Made by a program: the position numbers and the translations under genes
Notes under the pieces: generated by a model
Databases searched by the model: none
What the model saw: only the letters and a program-made list of their open reading frames with translations
Told to the model about the DNA's origin: nothing
Origin: CAISOG01 sp044375625
Lineage (GTDB): Bacteria; Pseudomonadota; Alphaproteobacteria; CAISOG01
Reading direction: 5' to 3'
Assembly: GCA_044375625.1 (NCBI GenBank)
Contig: JBILMH010000005.1
Span: 1 to 60,855, forward strand
Length of the DNA: 60,855 nucleotides
Shown here: in pieces, positions 7,104-15,351 of the stretch
Numbering within the stretch: the stretch's first letter is position 1
Layout: every line of letters begins with the position of its first letter

Positions 7104-8330
7104 ATGAGCGATTTTCTGGGACTCAAAGACTGCAACGCTAAAGGCCAACGGGTGTTGGTGCGGGTGGATTACAACGTGCCCGTCGCCAATCAGGATGGGC
7201 AGGTGGTGGTAACCGATGCCAGCCGTATCGAAAAATCGCTGGCCACCATCAAAACCCTGGCGGATCAGGGGGCGCGCGTTATCCTGCTGGCGCATTTTGG
7301 CCGACCCAATGGCCAACGCGATACCACCCAATCGTTGCGCCCCGTCTATGACGTTCTTAAGGCGCAATTGGCCGCTTATCCCGTGGATTTTTGCGATCAA
7401 ACAGTCGGTGCAGAGGCCGAAGCCGCGGTGGCGGCACTGGGCGATGGTCAAATTCTGCTGTTGGAAAATGTGCGGTTCGAAGCGGGGGAGGAGGCGAATG
7501 AGGCCGCCTTTGCCCAGGCCTTGGCCAAATTGGGCGATATTTATGTCAACGATGCCTTTTCAGCGGCGCATCGTGCCCATGCCTCGACGGAGGGGGTTGC
7601 CCACCTGCTGCCCGCCTATGCTGGCCTGCTGATGGAGGCGGAGTTGGCGGCGCTGGCCAAGGCGTTGGAGCAGCCGACCCGTCCGGTAGCAGCCCTGGTT
7701 GGCGGTTCCAAGGTTTCCACCAAGTTAGAGCTGTTGTCCAACCTGTTGGATCGCGTTGACCATCTGTTGATTGGCGGCGGCATGGCCAACACCTTTTTGC
7801 ACGCGCTGGACTATCCTGTTGGCAAATCGCTGTGTGAGAAGGAATTGATTGGCACCGTGACCCGTATTTTGGATCAGGCGGCCGCGGCGGGGCGCAAAAT
7901 CCACCTGCCCACCGATGTGGTGGTCGCGCGGGAGTTTAAGGCGGGCGCGGAAAGTCGGGTGGCGGCACTGGGCGATGTGCAGGCGGATGAGATGATTTTG
8001 GATATTGGCCCCGCCACCGTGCAGGCCTGGAGCCAGGTTATTGCCGCCAGCAAGACAATGGTCTGGAACGGCCCCGTTGGCGCGTTTGAGCTGACCCCCT
8101 TTGATGCTGGCACCATCGCCCTGGCGCAACGGGTGGCCGAATTAACGGGACAGGGGCAGTTGCTGTCGGTTGCAGGCGGTGGGGATACCGTGGCCGCCCT
8201 GGCCAAGGCGGGGGTTACCGACCAAATCAGCTATGTTTCGCTGGCGGGTGGTGCCTTTTTGGAATGGTTGGAGGGCAAAACCCTGCCAGGGGTGGCCGCC
8301 CTTAAGCGACCCCTGCAACAGGCGGCCTGA
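7104..8330 (+). CDS. pgk: phosphoglycerate kinase
   Basis: Pgk interconverts 1,3-bisphosphoglycerate + ADP and 3-phosphoglycerate + ATP in glycolysis and gluconeogenesis. The 408-residue length is normal. Visible motifs are the N-domain VLVRVDYNVPVA signature, AHFGRPNG for substrate contact, YVNDAFSAAHRAHAS, ALVGGSKVSTK with its catalytic lysines, and the C-terminal nucleotide-binding SVAGGGDTVAAL. AAGGAG stands a few bases before ATG 7104. It lies between a tRNA and a thioesterase gene, without the gap gene often found beside it. Confidence 0.97.
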   Translation: MSDFLGLKDCNAKGQRVLVRVDYNVPVANQDGQVVVTDASRIEKSLATIKTLADQGARVILLAHFGRPNGQRDTTQSLRPVYDVLKAQLAAYPVDFCDQTVGAEAEAAVAALGDGQILLLENVRFEAGEEANEAAFAQALAKLGDIYVNDAFSAAHRAHASTEGVAHLLPAYAGLLMEAELAALAKALEQPTRPVAALVGGSKVSTKLELLSNLLDRVDHLLIGGGMANTFLHALDYPVGKSLCEKELIGTVTRILDQAAAAGRKIHLPTDVVVAREFKAGAESRVAALGDVQADEMILDIGPATVQAWSQVIAASKTMVWNGPVGAFELTPFDAGTIALAQRVAELTGQGQLLSVAGGGDTVAALAKAGVTDQISYVSLAGGAFLEWLEGKTLPGVAALKRPLQQAA

Positions 8331-8360
8331 ATCCCAATTGCTAGCCAAAAAGCCTAAGCC

Positions 8361-8855
8361 GTGACAATCGCGTGCCATCAGCCGATTCATCGTTTGGCGC
8401 TGCGGGTTTATTATGAGGATACCGACGCGGGTGGCGTGGTTTATCACCCCCGCTATCTGCATTTTGCCGAACGCGCCCGCACGGAATGGTTGCGCACTGG
8501 TTGGCCACGGCAATCGGCCGATCTGCGCGACCAGGGGATGGCCTTTGTCGTGCATCACCTGAACGCCACCTATCACCGCCCCGCCCGCCTGGATCAGCTG
8601 GTGGTGGTCAGCAGCTGGCTGCATCAACATCGCCCCAGCCGCCTTATCATGACCCAACAGATTCATCGCGCCGATGAACAGCCCCTGGGCGCGCTATCGG
8701 CCGGGCAACAAGCGATGGTGGGGGATTCGGGGGATGCGGGGAGTTCGGGAGATCCTGCCCAAACCCTGCTGGTCAGCCTGTCGGTCACCCTTGCCCTGGT
8801 CAAGCTGGACAGCGGCAAACCGCAACGCCTGCCCGATTGGCTGGTGGGGGGATAA
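8361..8855 (+). CDS. YbgC-type hotdog acyl-CoA thioesterase
   Basis: The protein has the 4-hydroxybenzoyl-CoA thioesterase/YbgC hotdog fold: RVYYEDTDAGGVVYHPRYLHFAERARTEWL near the N-terminus, here only the pieces YYEDTDAGGVVYH and FAERARTEWL being diagnostic, with Asp22 as the catalytic acid. It hydrolyses acyl-CoA thioesters in the cytosol; in many proteobacteria the gene lies with tol-pal, but not here. The start is GTG 8361, 30 bases after pgk. At 164 residues it is slightly long because of a Gly/Ser/Asp-rich insertion (GDSGDAGSSGDPAQ, about 122-135) interrupting the C-terminal strand region. Confidence 0.85.
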   Translation: MTIACHQPIHRLALRVYYEDTDAGGVVYHPRYLHFAERARTEWLRTGWPRQSADLRDQGMAFVVHHLNATYHRPARLDQLVVVSSWLHQHRPSRLIMTQQIHRADEQPLGALSAGQQAMVGDSGDAGSSGDPAQTLLVSLSVTLALVKLDSGKPQRLPDWLVGG

Positions 8856-8877
8856 CCAGCCCAATCAAATCCCCTGC

Positions 8878-8893
8878 AGAGCGAAAACGCTCT
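8878..8893. terminator. small bidirectional hairpin between convergent genes
   Basis: AGAGCG-AAAA-CGCTCT is a perfect 6-bp stem with a 4-base loop, lying exactly where the thioesterase gene and trxA converge and overlapping the trxA stop codon. There is no strong T-run, so it is at best a weak terminator. Confidence 0.4.
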
Positions 8894-9215
8894 AACCGCC
8901 CAGTTTTTCGGTCAGCCAGCTATCGAGTTGGGTTTTTGACATGCTGCCCACATGGGTGGCAATCGCCTGTCCATCCTTAAACAGCACCAGGGTTGGGATG
9001 CTGCGCACGCCATATTTGACGGGGGAATCGGTGTTTTCATCAACATTCACCTTAACCACCCGCACGCTATCCTTTTTTTCCTCAGCGACCTGGTCAATGA
9101 CGGGGGCAATGGCGCGGCATGGGCCACACCAGGGCGCCCAAAAATCCACCAGCACGGGTTTGTCGGACTTCAAAACTTCCTGGGCAAAATTGGCATCGGT
9201 GGTGTTGTGGGTCAT
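8892..9215 (-). CDS. trxA: thioredoxin
   Basis: Thioredoxin is the general cytosolic dithiol reductant, kept reduced by thioredoxin reductase. The 107-residue protein has the active site WAPWCGPC (Cys30 and Cys33), the cis-proline segment RSIPTLVLFKDG and the normal C-terminus LTEKLGG. I chose the ATG at 9215 (MTHNTT) because AGGAG stands six bases upstream; an in-frame ATG at 9221 would abut the ribosome site. It is monocistronic on the minus strand. Confidence 0.96.
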   Translation of the reverse strand: MTHNTTDANFAQEVLKSDKPVLVDFWAPWCGPCRAIAPVIDQVAEEKKDSVRVVKVNVDENTDSPVKYGVRSIPTLVLFKDGQAIATHVGSMSKTQLDSWLTEKLGG

Positions 9216-9334
9216 GGCCATCTCCTGTAAGGGGAAAAAAGTATCTATCCCCAATGTAATACCGACTGGCGCCGCCTGCAAGGGTGGGCATCAGCGCACA
9301 CAAAATGGTCGCCTACCCCCAAAGCATAACCGCC

Positions 9335-9859
9335 CTAACCGCCCCCGTTCAGGCGGCGCCAGGCGATCATGTCGATGGCGGCCTGGGCGGCCTCCCACCC
9401 CTTATTAAACCCATCATCCTGCGAACGGGCGATCACCTGTTGCAGGTCGGCAACGCCGATAATTTCGTTCAGAATCGGGATGCGATGCCGCAACATCACC
9501 TCGGTCAGCCCCTGCGCGCACATATTCAGCAGCATGTCGTAATGGGCGGTTTCCCCCCGCTGAATAATGCCGAAACAGATGATGGCATCGGGTTTGGGCT
9601 GGGCACCCGCCAAATCCTGCGCCGCCAGCACCAGTTCCAGGGATCCTGGCAAAACATGCTGCGTCACCTGTTGACAGCCAGCCTCCGCCAGCAGTTGGCG
9701 GCATTTGGCAATCATGCGATCGGTATGCGGGTGGTGCCAACGGCTTTGCAGGATGGCCACCCGCGCCCCCGCAATGTTGGGCAAATCAACGGGTTTTTGA
9801 TAAGGGTGTTGCAAGCTGGCCATGTTTCGGTTGATATAGACGGGAATTTTCCCCACCAT
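9335..9859 (-). CDS. ribH: 6,7-dimethyl-8-ribityllumazine synthase
   Basis: RibH condenses 5-amino-6-ribitylamino-uracil with dihydroxybutanone phosphate to lumazine, the last step before riboflavin. Family features are the N-terminal substrate loop VAILQSRWHHPHTD, VLPGSLELVLAA, FGIIQRGETAHYD with the catalytic His, and DDGFNKGWEAAQAAIDM near the end. The RWH tryptophan resembles RibH2-type enzymes, and PILNEIIGVADLQQVIARS replaces the usual P-V-x-x-G-V-L-T strand, so it is a divergent member. The ATG at 9859 is uncertain, since no good ribosome site precedes it and Met13 (9823) is an alternative. Its 5' end is only 17 bases from that of the divergent panD. Confidence 0.85.
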   Translation of the reverse strand: MVGKIPVYINRNMASLQHPYQKPVDLPNIAGARVAILQSRWHHPHTDRMIAKCRQLLAEAGCQQVTQHVLPGSLELVLAAQDLAGAQPKPDAIICFGIIQRGETAHYDMLLNMCAQGLTEVMLRHRIPILNEIIGVADLQQVIARSQDDGFNKGWEAAQAAIDMIAWRRLNGGG

Positions 9860-9876
9860 TTAACACTGTTGACCTT

Positions 9877-10224
9877 ATGTTGAAAACCTTTCTCCACGGC
9901 AAAATTCATCGGGCGCGCGTCACCGCGACCGAGCTGGATTATGAGGGCAGTTTAAGCGTGGATGAAGCCCTGTTGGCCGCCGCCGGCATTGCGGTGCATG
10001 AGCAGATTCATGTGGTCAATTTGCGCAACGGTGCCCGCTTTGTTACCTATGCCATCGCCGCCCCCGCCGGCAGTGGGGTAATCCAGGTCAACGGATCCGC
10101 CGCCCATTTGTGCGAACCCGATGATTTGGTTATCATCTTTGCCTATGGCTTGGTGACTGAGGCTGAGGCCGCCACCCTTACCCCCAAAGTTGTGTTTGTC
10201 GATGCCCAAAACCGCCCTGTTTAA
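9877..10224 (+). CDS. panD: aspartate 1-decarboxylase
   Basis: PanD makes beta-alanine for pantothenate and coenzyme A. It is translated as a proenzyme and cleaves itself between Gly24 and Ser25 in DYEGSLSVD to form the pyruvoyl cofactor; both residues are present. Other family motifs are MLKTFLHGKIHRARVT, NGARFVTYAI and VNGSAAHLCEPDDLVIIFAYG. Length (115 residues) is slightly short but normal. It has no clear Shine-Dalgarno sequence. The lipoprotein gene downstream begins inside its last codons. Confidence 0.96.
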   Translation: MLKTFLHGKIHRARVTATELDYEGSLSVDEALLAAAGIAVHEQIHVVNLRNGARFVTYAIAAPAGSGVIQVNGSAAHLCEPDDLVIIFAYGLVTEAEAATLTPKVVFVDAQNRPV

Positions 10225-10705
10225 GCTTGCTCGCTCCCTTTTCGCCCTGGTGCCCCTACTGCTGCTGGCCGCCTGTGCCACCACCATGGGGGGGGATAGC
10301 GATGATGCGGGGTCGCCAGCGTCACTCGCGTCGCCCGCGCCCTCTACATCCCCGAGAGCCAGCCAGAATTTCAGCCGCGCCTGCGCCAAAACGGGTTCCT
10401 GCACCGGCCTGACCGGCTATCAGGTGGTGTGGAACAGCGGCACGGTGGGCGACAATGGCGGCAGCTTCACGGTCTATTGCCCCGATGGCCAGGTGGCGAT
10501 TGGCGGCGGTGGAGAGGTGGGCGGTGACGGCCTATCTTTGAGCGCCAGCAAGCCGTTGGGCGGCAATATCCAGGGTCTGTTCGGCCAGGATGGGGTGGCC
10601 AGCGGTTGGCAGGTGGTGGCCACTGGCCAGGCGAAAACGGCACAACCGACGGGGCTGCCGCTTAATCCCATCAGCGTCTATGCCTTTTGCGTCGATGGCC
10701 GTTAG
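10202..10705 (+). CDS. putative lipoprotein of unknown function
   Basis: The N-terminus MPKTALFKLARSLFALVPLL then LLAACATT has a lipobox, with Cys25 as the lipidated residue and Ala/Thr at +2/+3. A Ser/Ala/Pro-rich linker (about 35-60) leads to a roughly 100-residue domain containing CAKTGSCTGLTGYQVVW, YCPDGQVAIGGGGEVGG and YAFCVDGR, with several cysteines likely in disulphides. GYQVV..N.GS.TVYCPDGQVAIGGG resembles repeats of secreted CPDG-type proteins, but I cannot name a family. It overlaps the end of panD by 23 bases. Confidence 0.65.
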   Translation: MPKTALFKLARSLFALVPLLLLAACATTMGGDSDDAGSPASLASPAPSTSPRASQNFSRACAKTGSCTGLTGYQVVWNSGTVGDNGGSFTVYCPDGQVAIGGGGEVGGDGLSLSASKPLGGNIQGLFGQDGVASGWQVVATGQAKTAQPTGLPLNPISVYAFCVDGR

Positions 10706-10717
10706 GTAGATTCCGCT

Positions 10718-11716
10718 ATGTACCTCTGGACATCCAACGCAGAAAATCGGTTGCGACTAGAGATGGGATCATCTTTGGTACAGTTGGCGAGTAGCAGTTA
10801 CGGCAGCGGTCATCAATTCGCGGCTGTTGGAGTGGGCAAGGTTGCGGGGAAACCAATTTTGGTTCGTGGTGTCAACCAGAAATATGAGGCATTAGGGCAC
10901 GGCGTTTGTGCGGAGACCACCGTCATGAACGGTTTTGTCCAACAGGGTGGCATTCTGGAACGGATGTTCCTGCTGGGTCCACGGGGTGCAGGGGAAAGTT
11001 GTGGTGCCTGTTTGCAGCTGATGACCGAATACGCGCAACTTTCAGGCGGTCTTTTTCCTTGGAAATTGCCCTCTGCAAACGTTCAGATTGATTACTTTGA
11101 CAGTGACGGTGCATGGTATCAGCGCCGCGCGCTTGATAATTTGCTTCCTAGCCCGTTTCTCAACGAAAGGCGAAAAACGCTGCGGCAAAGATTGAATGAT
11201 GCCAATTTGCAGGCGGATCCTATCGCGCCTGATACCATACTGACATTGTTGAATCAGCCATCTGTACCGACCAAGCTAACGTCGACAGAGATGCCCCAAT
11301 ATTTGGCTAGATTGGCCAATGATTCAGGGCTAGAAAAACGGGCGGTGTTAGCTGGCTTGGTCACGACCGATAATCAGTTATTTGTTGGGATCCGTTTGCA
11401 TCCTGGCGGTGCTTATACGGCTCCCGCAGTACTAACAGCCTTGGCTGCTAAGGCCGCCGCAGGGTGCGTTACTCCGCTAGCGCATCTTATCCTGCTGGGC
11501 GGAGATGATCAGCCAACAGTTGAGATAAATCCTGCCCGTCAGCTGTTGCGTGCACATTTGATGCAAAATGAGAATGGGGATACTTGGGAAGATTTGCCTG
11601 TCGATCTCTATAACCGCTCTGGCGAGATGCTGAAAAGCTATACCTTGGCGACCCTGCCAGTGATGTTTGATGACGACATTCATCGTTTTATTTTAAAAAT
11701 TGGGCTGACACAATGA
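10718..11716 (+). CDS. two-domain cytidine-deaminase-like protein
   Basis: The N-terminal half has the zinc-deaminase signature: VCAETTV (Cys64, proton-shuttling Glu66) and ESCGACLQL (Cys95, Cys98), matching the C-A-E and P-C-x-x-C motifs of cytidine deaminase. The C-terminal half repeats the fold without ligands: AGLVTTDNQLFVGI, PAVLTALAAKAAAG and INPARQLLRAHL, where NPARQ sits in the place of PCxxCRQ. This is the plan of dimeric E. coli-type cytidine deaminase, at 332 residues somewhat longer. Proline of the usual PC is Ser. The gene is AT-richer than its neighbours, suggesting transfer. Deamination of cytidine or deoxycytidine is the default guess; a role in nucleotide-based defence cannot be excluded. 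Confidence 0.7.
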   Translation: MYLWTSNAENRLRLEMGSSLVQLASSSYGSGHQFAAVGVGKVAGKPILVRGVNQKYEALGHGVCAETTVMNGFVQQGGILERMFLLGPRGAGESCGACLQLMTEYAQLSGGLFPWKLPSANVQIDYFDSDGAWYQRRALDNLLPSPFLNERRKTLRQRLNDANLQADPIAPDTILTLLNQPSVPTKLTSTEMPQYLARLANDSGLEKRAVLAGLVTTDNQLFVGIRLHPGGAYTAPAVLTALAAKAAAGCVTPLAHLILLGGDDQPTVEINPARQLLRAHLMQNENGDTWEDLPVDLYNRSGEMLKSYTLATLPVMFDDDIHRFILKIGLTQ

Positions 11717-11741
11717 CCGCTTTTTGTGTAAGGCTCTATCC

Positions 11742-13124
11742 ATGACCCAATCCCCCCTTCTCACCAATCCCAAGCTGTTCGGCACCGATGGCGTGCGCGG
11801 ACGGGCAAATCAGGCGCCAATGACCGCCACCATCGCCACCCGTATCGCCATGGCGGCGGGCAGCATTGGGCATCAACCTGGCCGACGGCGGCTGGCGGTG
11901 GTGGGTAAGGATACCCGACGGTCGGGTTATATGTTAGAGGCGGCGATGACCGCGGGCTTTACCAGCGTTGGCATGGATGTGGTGCTGGTGGGTCCCGTGC
12001 CAACCCCCGCGATTGGCTTTTTGGTGCGTTCCCTGCGGGCGGATATGGGGGTGATGATCACCGCATCCCACAACCCCTATCACGACAACGGCATCAAAAT
12101 TTTTGCCCCCGATGGCCATAAATTAAGCGATGAGCAGGAGGCGGCGATTGAACGGTTGGTGGCGGGCGATGATTTCCCCCTGGCCAGCGATGATCAGATT
12201 GGCAAGGCGCAACGGTTGGATGACGTGGCGGGACGCTACATCGAATTTATCAAATCGCATTTTCCCGCCGATTTAACCCTGGATGGCATGCGAATCGCCC
12301 TGGATTGCGCCAACGGGGCGGCCTATAAAATTGCCCCGACGGTGCTGCGCGAATTGGGGGCTGAGGTGGTGGCGATAGGGGTTGATCCGAACGGGATGAA
12401 CATCAACGATCGCCTGGGCGCAACCAACCCCGCCCGCCTGCGCCAAACCGTGGTGGAACAGCGCGCCGCCATCGGCCTGGCGCTGGATGGGGATGGCGAT
12501 CGGCTGGTGGTGGTGGATGAACGAGGCAATGTGGTCGATGGTGACCACCTGCTGGGCGCGTTGGCGATCGGCATGCATCAGTTGGGGCAGTTGCAGGGGG
12601 ACGGGGTGGCCTTTACCGTTATGTCCAACCTGGGGCTGGAGCGGTGGTTGACCAGCCAGGGGATTCAATCTTTCCGCACCCCCGTCGGCGATCGCAAGGT
12701 GATGGCCAGCCTGCGTCAGCATGAATTGAGCTTTGGGGGGGAGCAGTCGGGACACCTGCTGTTCCCGCAAAAGGCCACCTGCGGCGATGGGTTGTTGGCG
12801 GGGTTGCAACTGTTGGCATTGCTGCTGCGTTGGAAACAGCCGACCAGCGCGCTTAGCCAGCTGTTCCCCTTGTGGCCGCAGCGGCAGGCCAACCTGCCAC
12901 TGACCGATCCCACCCTGCTGACCCAGCCAGCGGTGGTCAGCGCGATTGCGGCGATTGAGGCGGAGTTGGGGGAGCATGGTCGCCTGCTGGTGCGGCCATC
13001 GGGCACCGAACCGCTGATCCGCCTGTTGGTGGAGGGGGAGGATCTGGGGCAGGTCAATCGGGTGATTGAGCAGTTAACCGCGCTGCTGACACCCGTGCCT
13101 ATCTCAGCTACGTTTGCCCAATAG
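11742..13124 (+). CDS. glmM: phosphoglucosamine mutase
   Basis: GlmM converts glucosamine-6-phosphate to glucosamine-1-phosphate for UDP-GlcNAc, peptidoglycan and LPS. It has the four-domain phosphohexomutase plan: KLFGTDGVRGRAN at the start, the phosphoserine loop MITASHNPYHDNGIK (Ser109), the magnesium loop LDGDGDRLVVVD, the sugar loop GGEQSGHLLF and the phosphate-binding LVRPSGTEPLIRLLVEG at the C-terminus. The ATG at 11742 gives the canonical N-terminus; an upstream codon at 11724 adds six residues without support. It follows the deaminase-like gene by 25 bases. Its usual partners ftsH and folP are absent. Confidence 0.97.
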   Translation: MTQSPLLTNPKLFGTDGVRGRANQAPMTATIATRIAMAAGSIGHQPGRRRLAVVGKDTRRSGYMLEAAMTAGFTSVGMDVVLVGPVPTPAIGFLVRSLRADMGVMITASHNPYHDNGIKIFAPDGHKLSDEQEAAIERLVAGDDFPLASDDQIGKAQRLDDVAGRYIEFIKSHFPADLTLDGMRIALDCANGAAYKIAPTVLRELGAEVVAIGVDPNGMNINDRLGATNPARLRQTVVEQRAAIGLALDGDGDRLVVVDERGNVVDGDHLLGALAIGMHQLGQLQGDGVAFTVMSNLGLERWLTSQGIQSFRTPVGDRKVMASLRQHELSFGGEQSGHLLFPQKATCGDGLLAGLQLLALLLRWKQPTSALSQLFPLWPQRQANLPLTDPTLLTQPAVVSAIAAIEAELGEHGRLLVRPSGTEPLIRLLVEGEDLGQVNRVIEQLTALLTPVPISATFAQ

Positions 13125-13172
13125 TGGCCTGTGGCCGATTGCCAGCCCAGATCTAAAATTAAGCGCAAAGCC

Positions 13173-13754
13173 TCAAGACGATGATAGGCGACCCTTTAGC
13201 TTTTCAACAAAACGCCCCATATGAGGGTCTGATTTTGCATAAGGAATGTCGTCAAAATGAAACCAGCGAACATCATGAAATTCACTCTCATCAAAGCTGT
13301 AGGTTTGATGACTATCCCCCCTAAGCACATACCACAAACTGACGTCTGTATGACCCGCCGTTAAGCCAACTGTTATTGTAGAGGTTAAAAAGAGAGGATT
13401 TGGCGACCAAAAATCGGCCTGCAATCTCAGTTCTTCTTGACATTCTCTTTCAACAGTAATTTTTGGATCTTCATCTATTTCTACATGCCCTCCGGTTGGA
13501 AGCCAAAGCAGTGCTTTTTTATGATCGACCAGCAAGATTTTTTGATGAACTTCGTCAAAAAGCACAAAATACGAAACCAAGTGCCTGATTGGAACATTAG
13601 GTTTTTTGATACGAAAAATAGGCGCACCACTTTCAATCCAAAGACGTGCATCCGTAATTTGCTCTTGTTCAATATCATCATAGGGCACAATGTTGGTAAC
13701 AAGATGATGAATATGTTTTCGAATAAATCTATTTTTCACAGCAAGGTTATTCAT
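13173..13754 (-). CDS. Nudix hydrolase
   Basis: The 193-residue protein has a Nudix box, GHVEIDEDPKITVERECQEE, in which the Gly, the first Glu, and the R-E-x-x-E-E cluster occupy the expected places; the late Gly is replaced by Arg (LRL). It should cleave a nucleoside diphosphate linked to another moiety; the substrate is unknown. LVSYFVLFDEVHQKILLVDH before the box and WFHFDDIPYAKSDPHMGRF after it complete the fold. The gene is strikingly AT-rich next to glmM, suggesting recent acquisition. It converges with glmM and has no operon partner. Confidence 0.85.
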   Translation of the reverse strand: MNNLAVKNRFIRKHIHHLVTNIVPYDDIEQEQITDARLWIESGAPIFRIKKPNVPIRHLVSYFVLFDEVHQKILLVDHKKALLWLPTGGHVEIDEDPKITVERECQEELRLQADFWSPNPLFLTSTITVGLTAGHTDVSLWYVLRGDSHQTYSFDESEFHDVRWFHFDDIPYAKSDPHMGRFVEKLKGRLSSS

Positions 13755-13844
13755 TTCATCAAGCTCAAAAATTCTTTAAGAAAACTTATTTTTTATAGCA
13801 TGTCCGCGTCCGATCAAAGGGAAAATATCTCCAAATGGACAACC

Positions 13845-14606
13845 TCAGACCTCTACCCCCTGCAAATGCCGTTTAAGCTGTTGGTAGGCGCCGTTGATGT
13901 TCTTCATGACGTCGTCAGCCCCCGCTGGCGGCTCATTTGACCCGGTGCCGCTGGCTGTTCCTGCCGCTGTAGCCACCACATCGGGGTGATACTGCTTAAC
14001 CAGCTGGCGATAGCGTTGCTTAAGCTGTTGCGCCGAAAATGGATAGGGCAGGTTGAACAGCGCCAACGCGCTTCGCAAATGGCGCGGCGGGGTCATGCCA
14101 TGCAGCTGCGCCATGGTGGCCGCATCGGCCGCCGCCCTGTTTTGCCCGCCGGCTTGACCCGAACTTTTTCCCGATCCTTGACCCGCTGTTTGCCCCGCCC
14201 GCCCATCGGCATGCGCCTGAAAAAACTGTGGCGCAAACTCGGTCAGGCCAATTTCGTCCAACAATTGCCGTTCCGAATCGTGCCAGCCGCGAAAGCTTTG
14301 GCCAGGGCGCCAGGTTGGCCGCCGCCAGGTCATGTCGGCCTTGCGATGCTCCTCCAACAGCTCATCGCCCAGCCCGTCAAAATAGTTCCATTTGGTGTTA
14401 TAGCTTTTGATATGTTCCAGGCAGAACCAACGGTATTGGCGCAGTTGGTGGCGGGATCGCGGCGCGGGATAATCGCCCGCCGCCGTGCAATCGGGATGTT
14501 CACAACCGCGGGCGGGTGCCTCACCCCGCTCCTGTCCCTGCCCCTTGCCAGGCTTAGCGTCTGCGGTTGACCCCAAATCGAGCCAGGGGTTACGGGGGCG
14601 CACCAT
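13845..14606 (-). CDS. J-domain co-chaperone (DnaJ-like)
   Basis: The C-terminal 65 residues form a J-domain: ALALFNLPYPFSAQQLKQRY, then RQLVKQYHPDVV with the HPD motif that stimulates DnaK, then NINGAYQQLKRHL. The N-terminal part has a small metal-binding-looking cluster, CEHPDC with WFCLEHIKSYN, and WNYFDG. This is the alphaproteobacterial J-domain protein usually found divergent from bolA, as here. A Gly/Gln/Ser-rich linker (about 135-160) separates the halves. Two MITE-like repeats now lie between it and bolA. Confidence 0.85.
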   Translation of the reverse strand: MVRPRNPWLDLGSTADAKPGKGQGQERGEAPARGCEHPDCTAAGDYPAPRSRHQLRQYRWFCLEHIKSYNTKWNYFDGLGDELLEEHRKADMTWRRPTWRPGQSFRGWHDSERQLLDEIGLTEFAPQFFQAHADGRAGQTAGQGSGKSSGQAGGQNRAAADAATMAQLHGMTPPRHLRSALALFNLPYPFSAQQLKQRYRQLVKQYHPDVVATAAGTASGTGSNEPPAGADDVMKNINGAYQQLKRHLQGVEV

Positions 14607-14635
14607 ATTCCATTTTCCTTCCGACTTTGTCAGAT

Positions 14636-14754
14636 TATAATCGTTTCAATTTAGAAGGCTACAGCATGCGAAATTTCGGTTGGGTGCATAAGCCCCGTAT
14701 CGCAGCCATCCTGTTCGTTGCAGCACTGCAGCCTTTTAAAGTGGAATGATTATA
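14636..14754. mobile_element. hairpin MITE-like repeat, copy 1 (short, diverged)
   Basis: Left end TATAATCGTTTCAATTTAGA and right end (reverse complement) TATAATCATTCCACTTTAAA form imperfect terminal inverted repeats of about 22 bases. The 119-base interior keeps CAGC.TGCGAAA on one arm and CGTATCGCAG...TTGCAGCACTG on the other, so the whole element folds on itself. It has no coding capacity and lies 30 bases upstream of the J-domain gene. Confidence 0.75.
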
Positions 14755-14803
14755 GCGCAAGCTGATGAAATTTTGACAATTGCCCACCGCCTTTTTACCC
14801 CCC

Positions 14804-14982
14804 TATAGTTGTTCCAATTTAGAAATATACAGCCTGCGAAAATGTTACGAGGTCGAGAAACGGAGCGGCTGGGCGCGCCATAGCGTAGCGACGGCGGGAG
14901 TGTACATGGACGTACATGAGCACCGTATCGCAGAGATCGTGACATTTGCAGCACTGGAGATTTTTAAAGTGGAATGACTATA
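14804..14982. mobile_element. hairpin MITE-like repeat, copy 2 (long)
   Basis: The ends TATAGTTGTTCCAATTTAGA and (reverse complement) TATAGTCATTCCACTTTAAA flank a 179-base near-palindrome. Compared with the 148-base copies it has about 30 extra bases near the loop, GC-rich and containing the short inverted motif CGCCATAGCG..CGACGGCG. It ends 20 bases before the bolA start codon, so it may sit in the bolA promoter region. Confidence 0.8.
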
Positions 14983-15002
14983 ATTTTTTGAGATAAAACC
15001 CT

Positions 15003-15338
15003 ATGCCCGATTCACCCACCGCCACTCAGCCGCAGCCAGCCAGCCGTCAACAGCGAATCCACGCCACCCTGCACGCTGCCTTTGCCCCCAGCCATTTGGA
15101 ACTGATCGACGAATCGGCGCAACATGCGGGGCATCAGGGGGTTAGGGAGGCTGGCCATGATGGGGGCGAAAGCCATTTTGCCCTGCGCATCGCCGCCGCC
15201 AGCCTGCAAAACCTATCCCGCCTGGAACAGCATCGCCGCATCAACCAGGCCGTCGCGGCCGAGTTTGCCAGCGGCCTGCACGCCCTGCGCATCACCGTGT
15301 TGCGGGATGAAAAACCGTCTACTACCATCAACCCTTAG
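15003..15338 (+). CDS. bolA: BolA family protein
   Basis: BolA proteins partner monothiol glutaredoxins in iron-sulphur handling and affect morphology and stress responses. The 111-residue protein has the core ESHFALRIAAASLQNLSRLE, then HRRINQAVAAEF and LHALRITVL, matching the BolA pattern of a surface His (SHF) followed by the R-H-R helix. A Gly/His-rich insertion (about 42-57) widens the loop before the core. The N-terminus is longer than usual. The next gene begins 13 bases downstream, so the two may be co-transcribed. Confidence 0.87.
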   Translation: MPDSPTATQPQPASRQQRIHATLHAAFAPSHLELIDESAQHAGHQGVREAGHDGGESHFALRIAAASLQNLSRLEQHRRINQAVAAEFASGLHALRITVLRDEKPSTTINP

Positions 15339-15351
15339 GAAATAATCGCCG

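Noticed and set aside
14780..14977. Short ORFs inside the hairpin repeats ending ...HRIAEIVTFAALEIFKVE
   Set aside because: They follow from the repeat sequence, differ between copies and lack ribosome sites.
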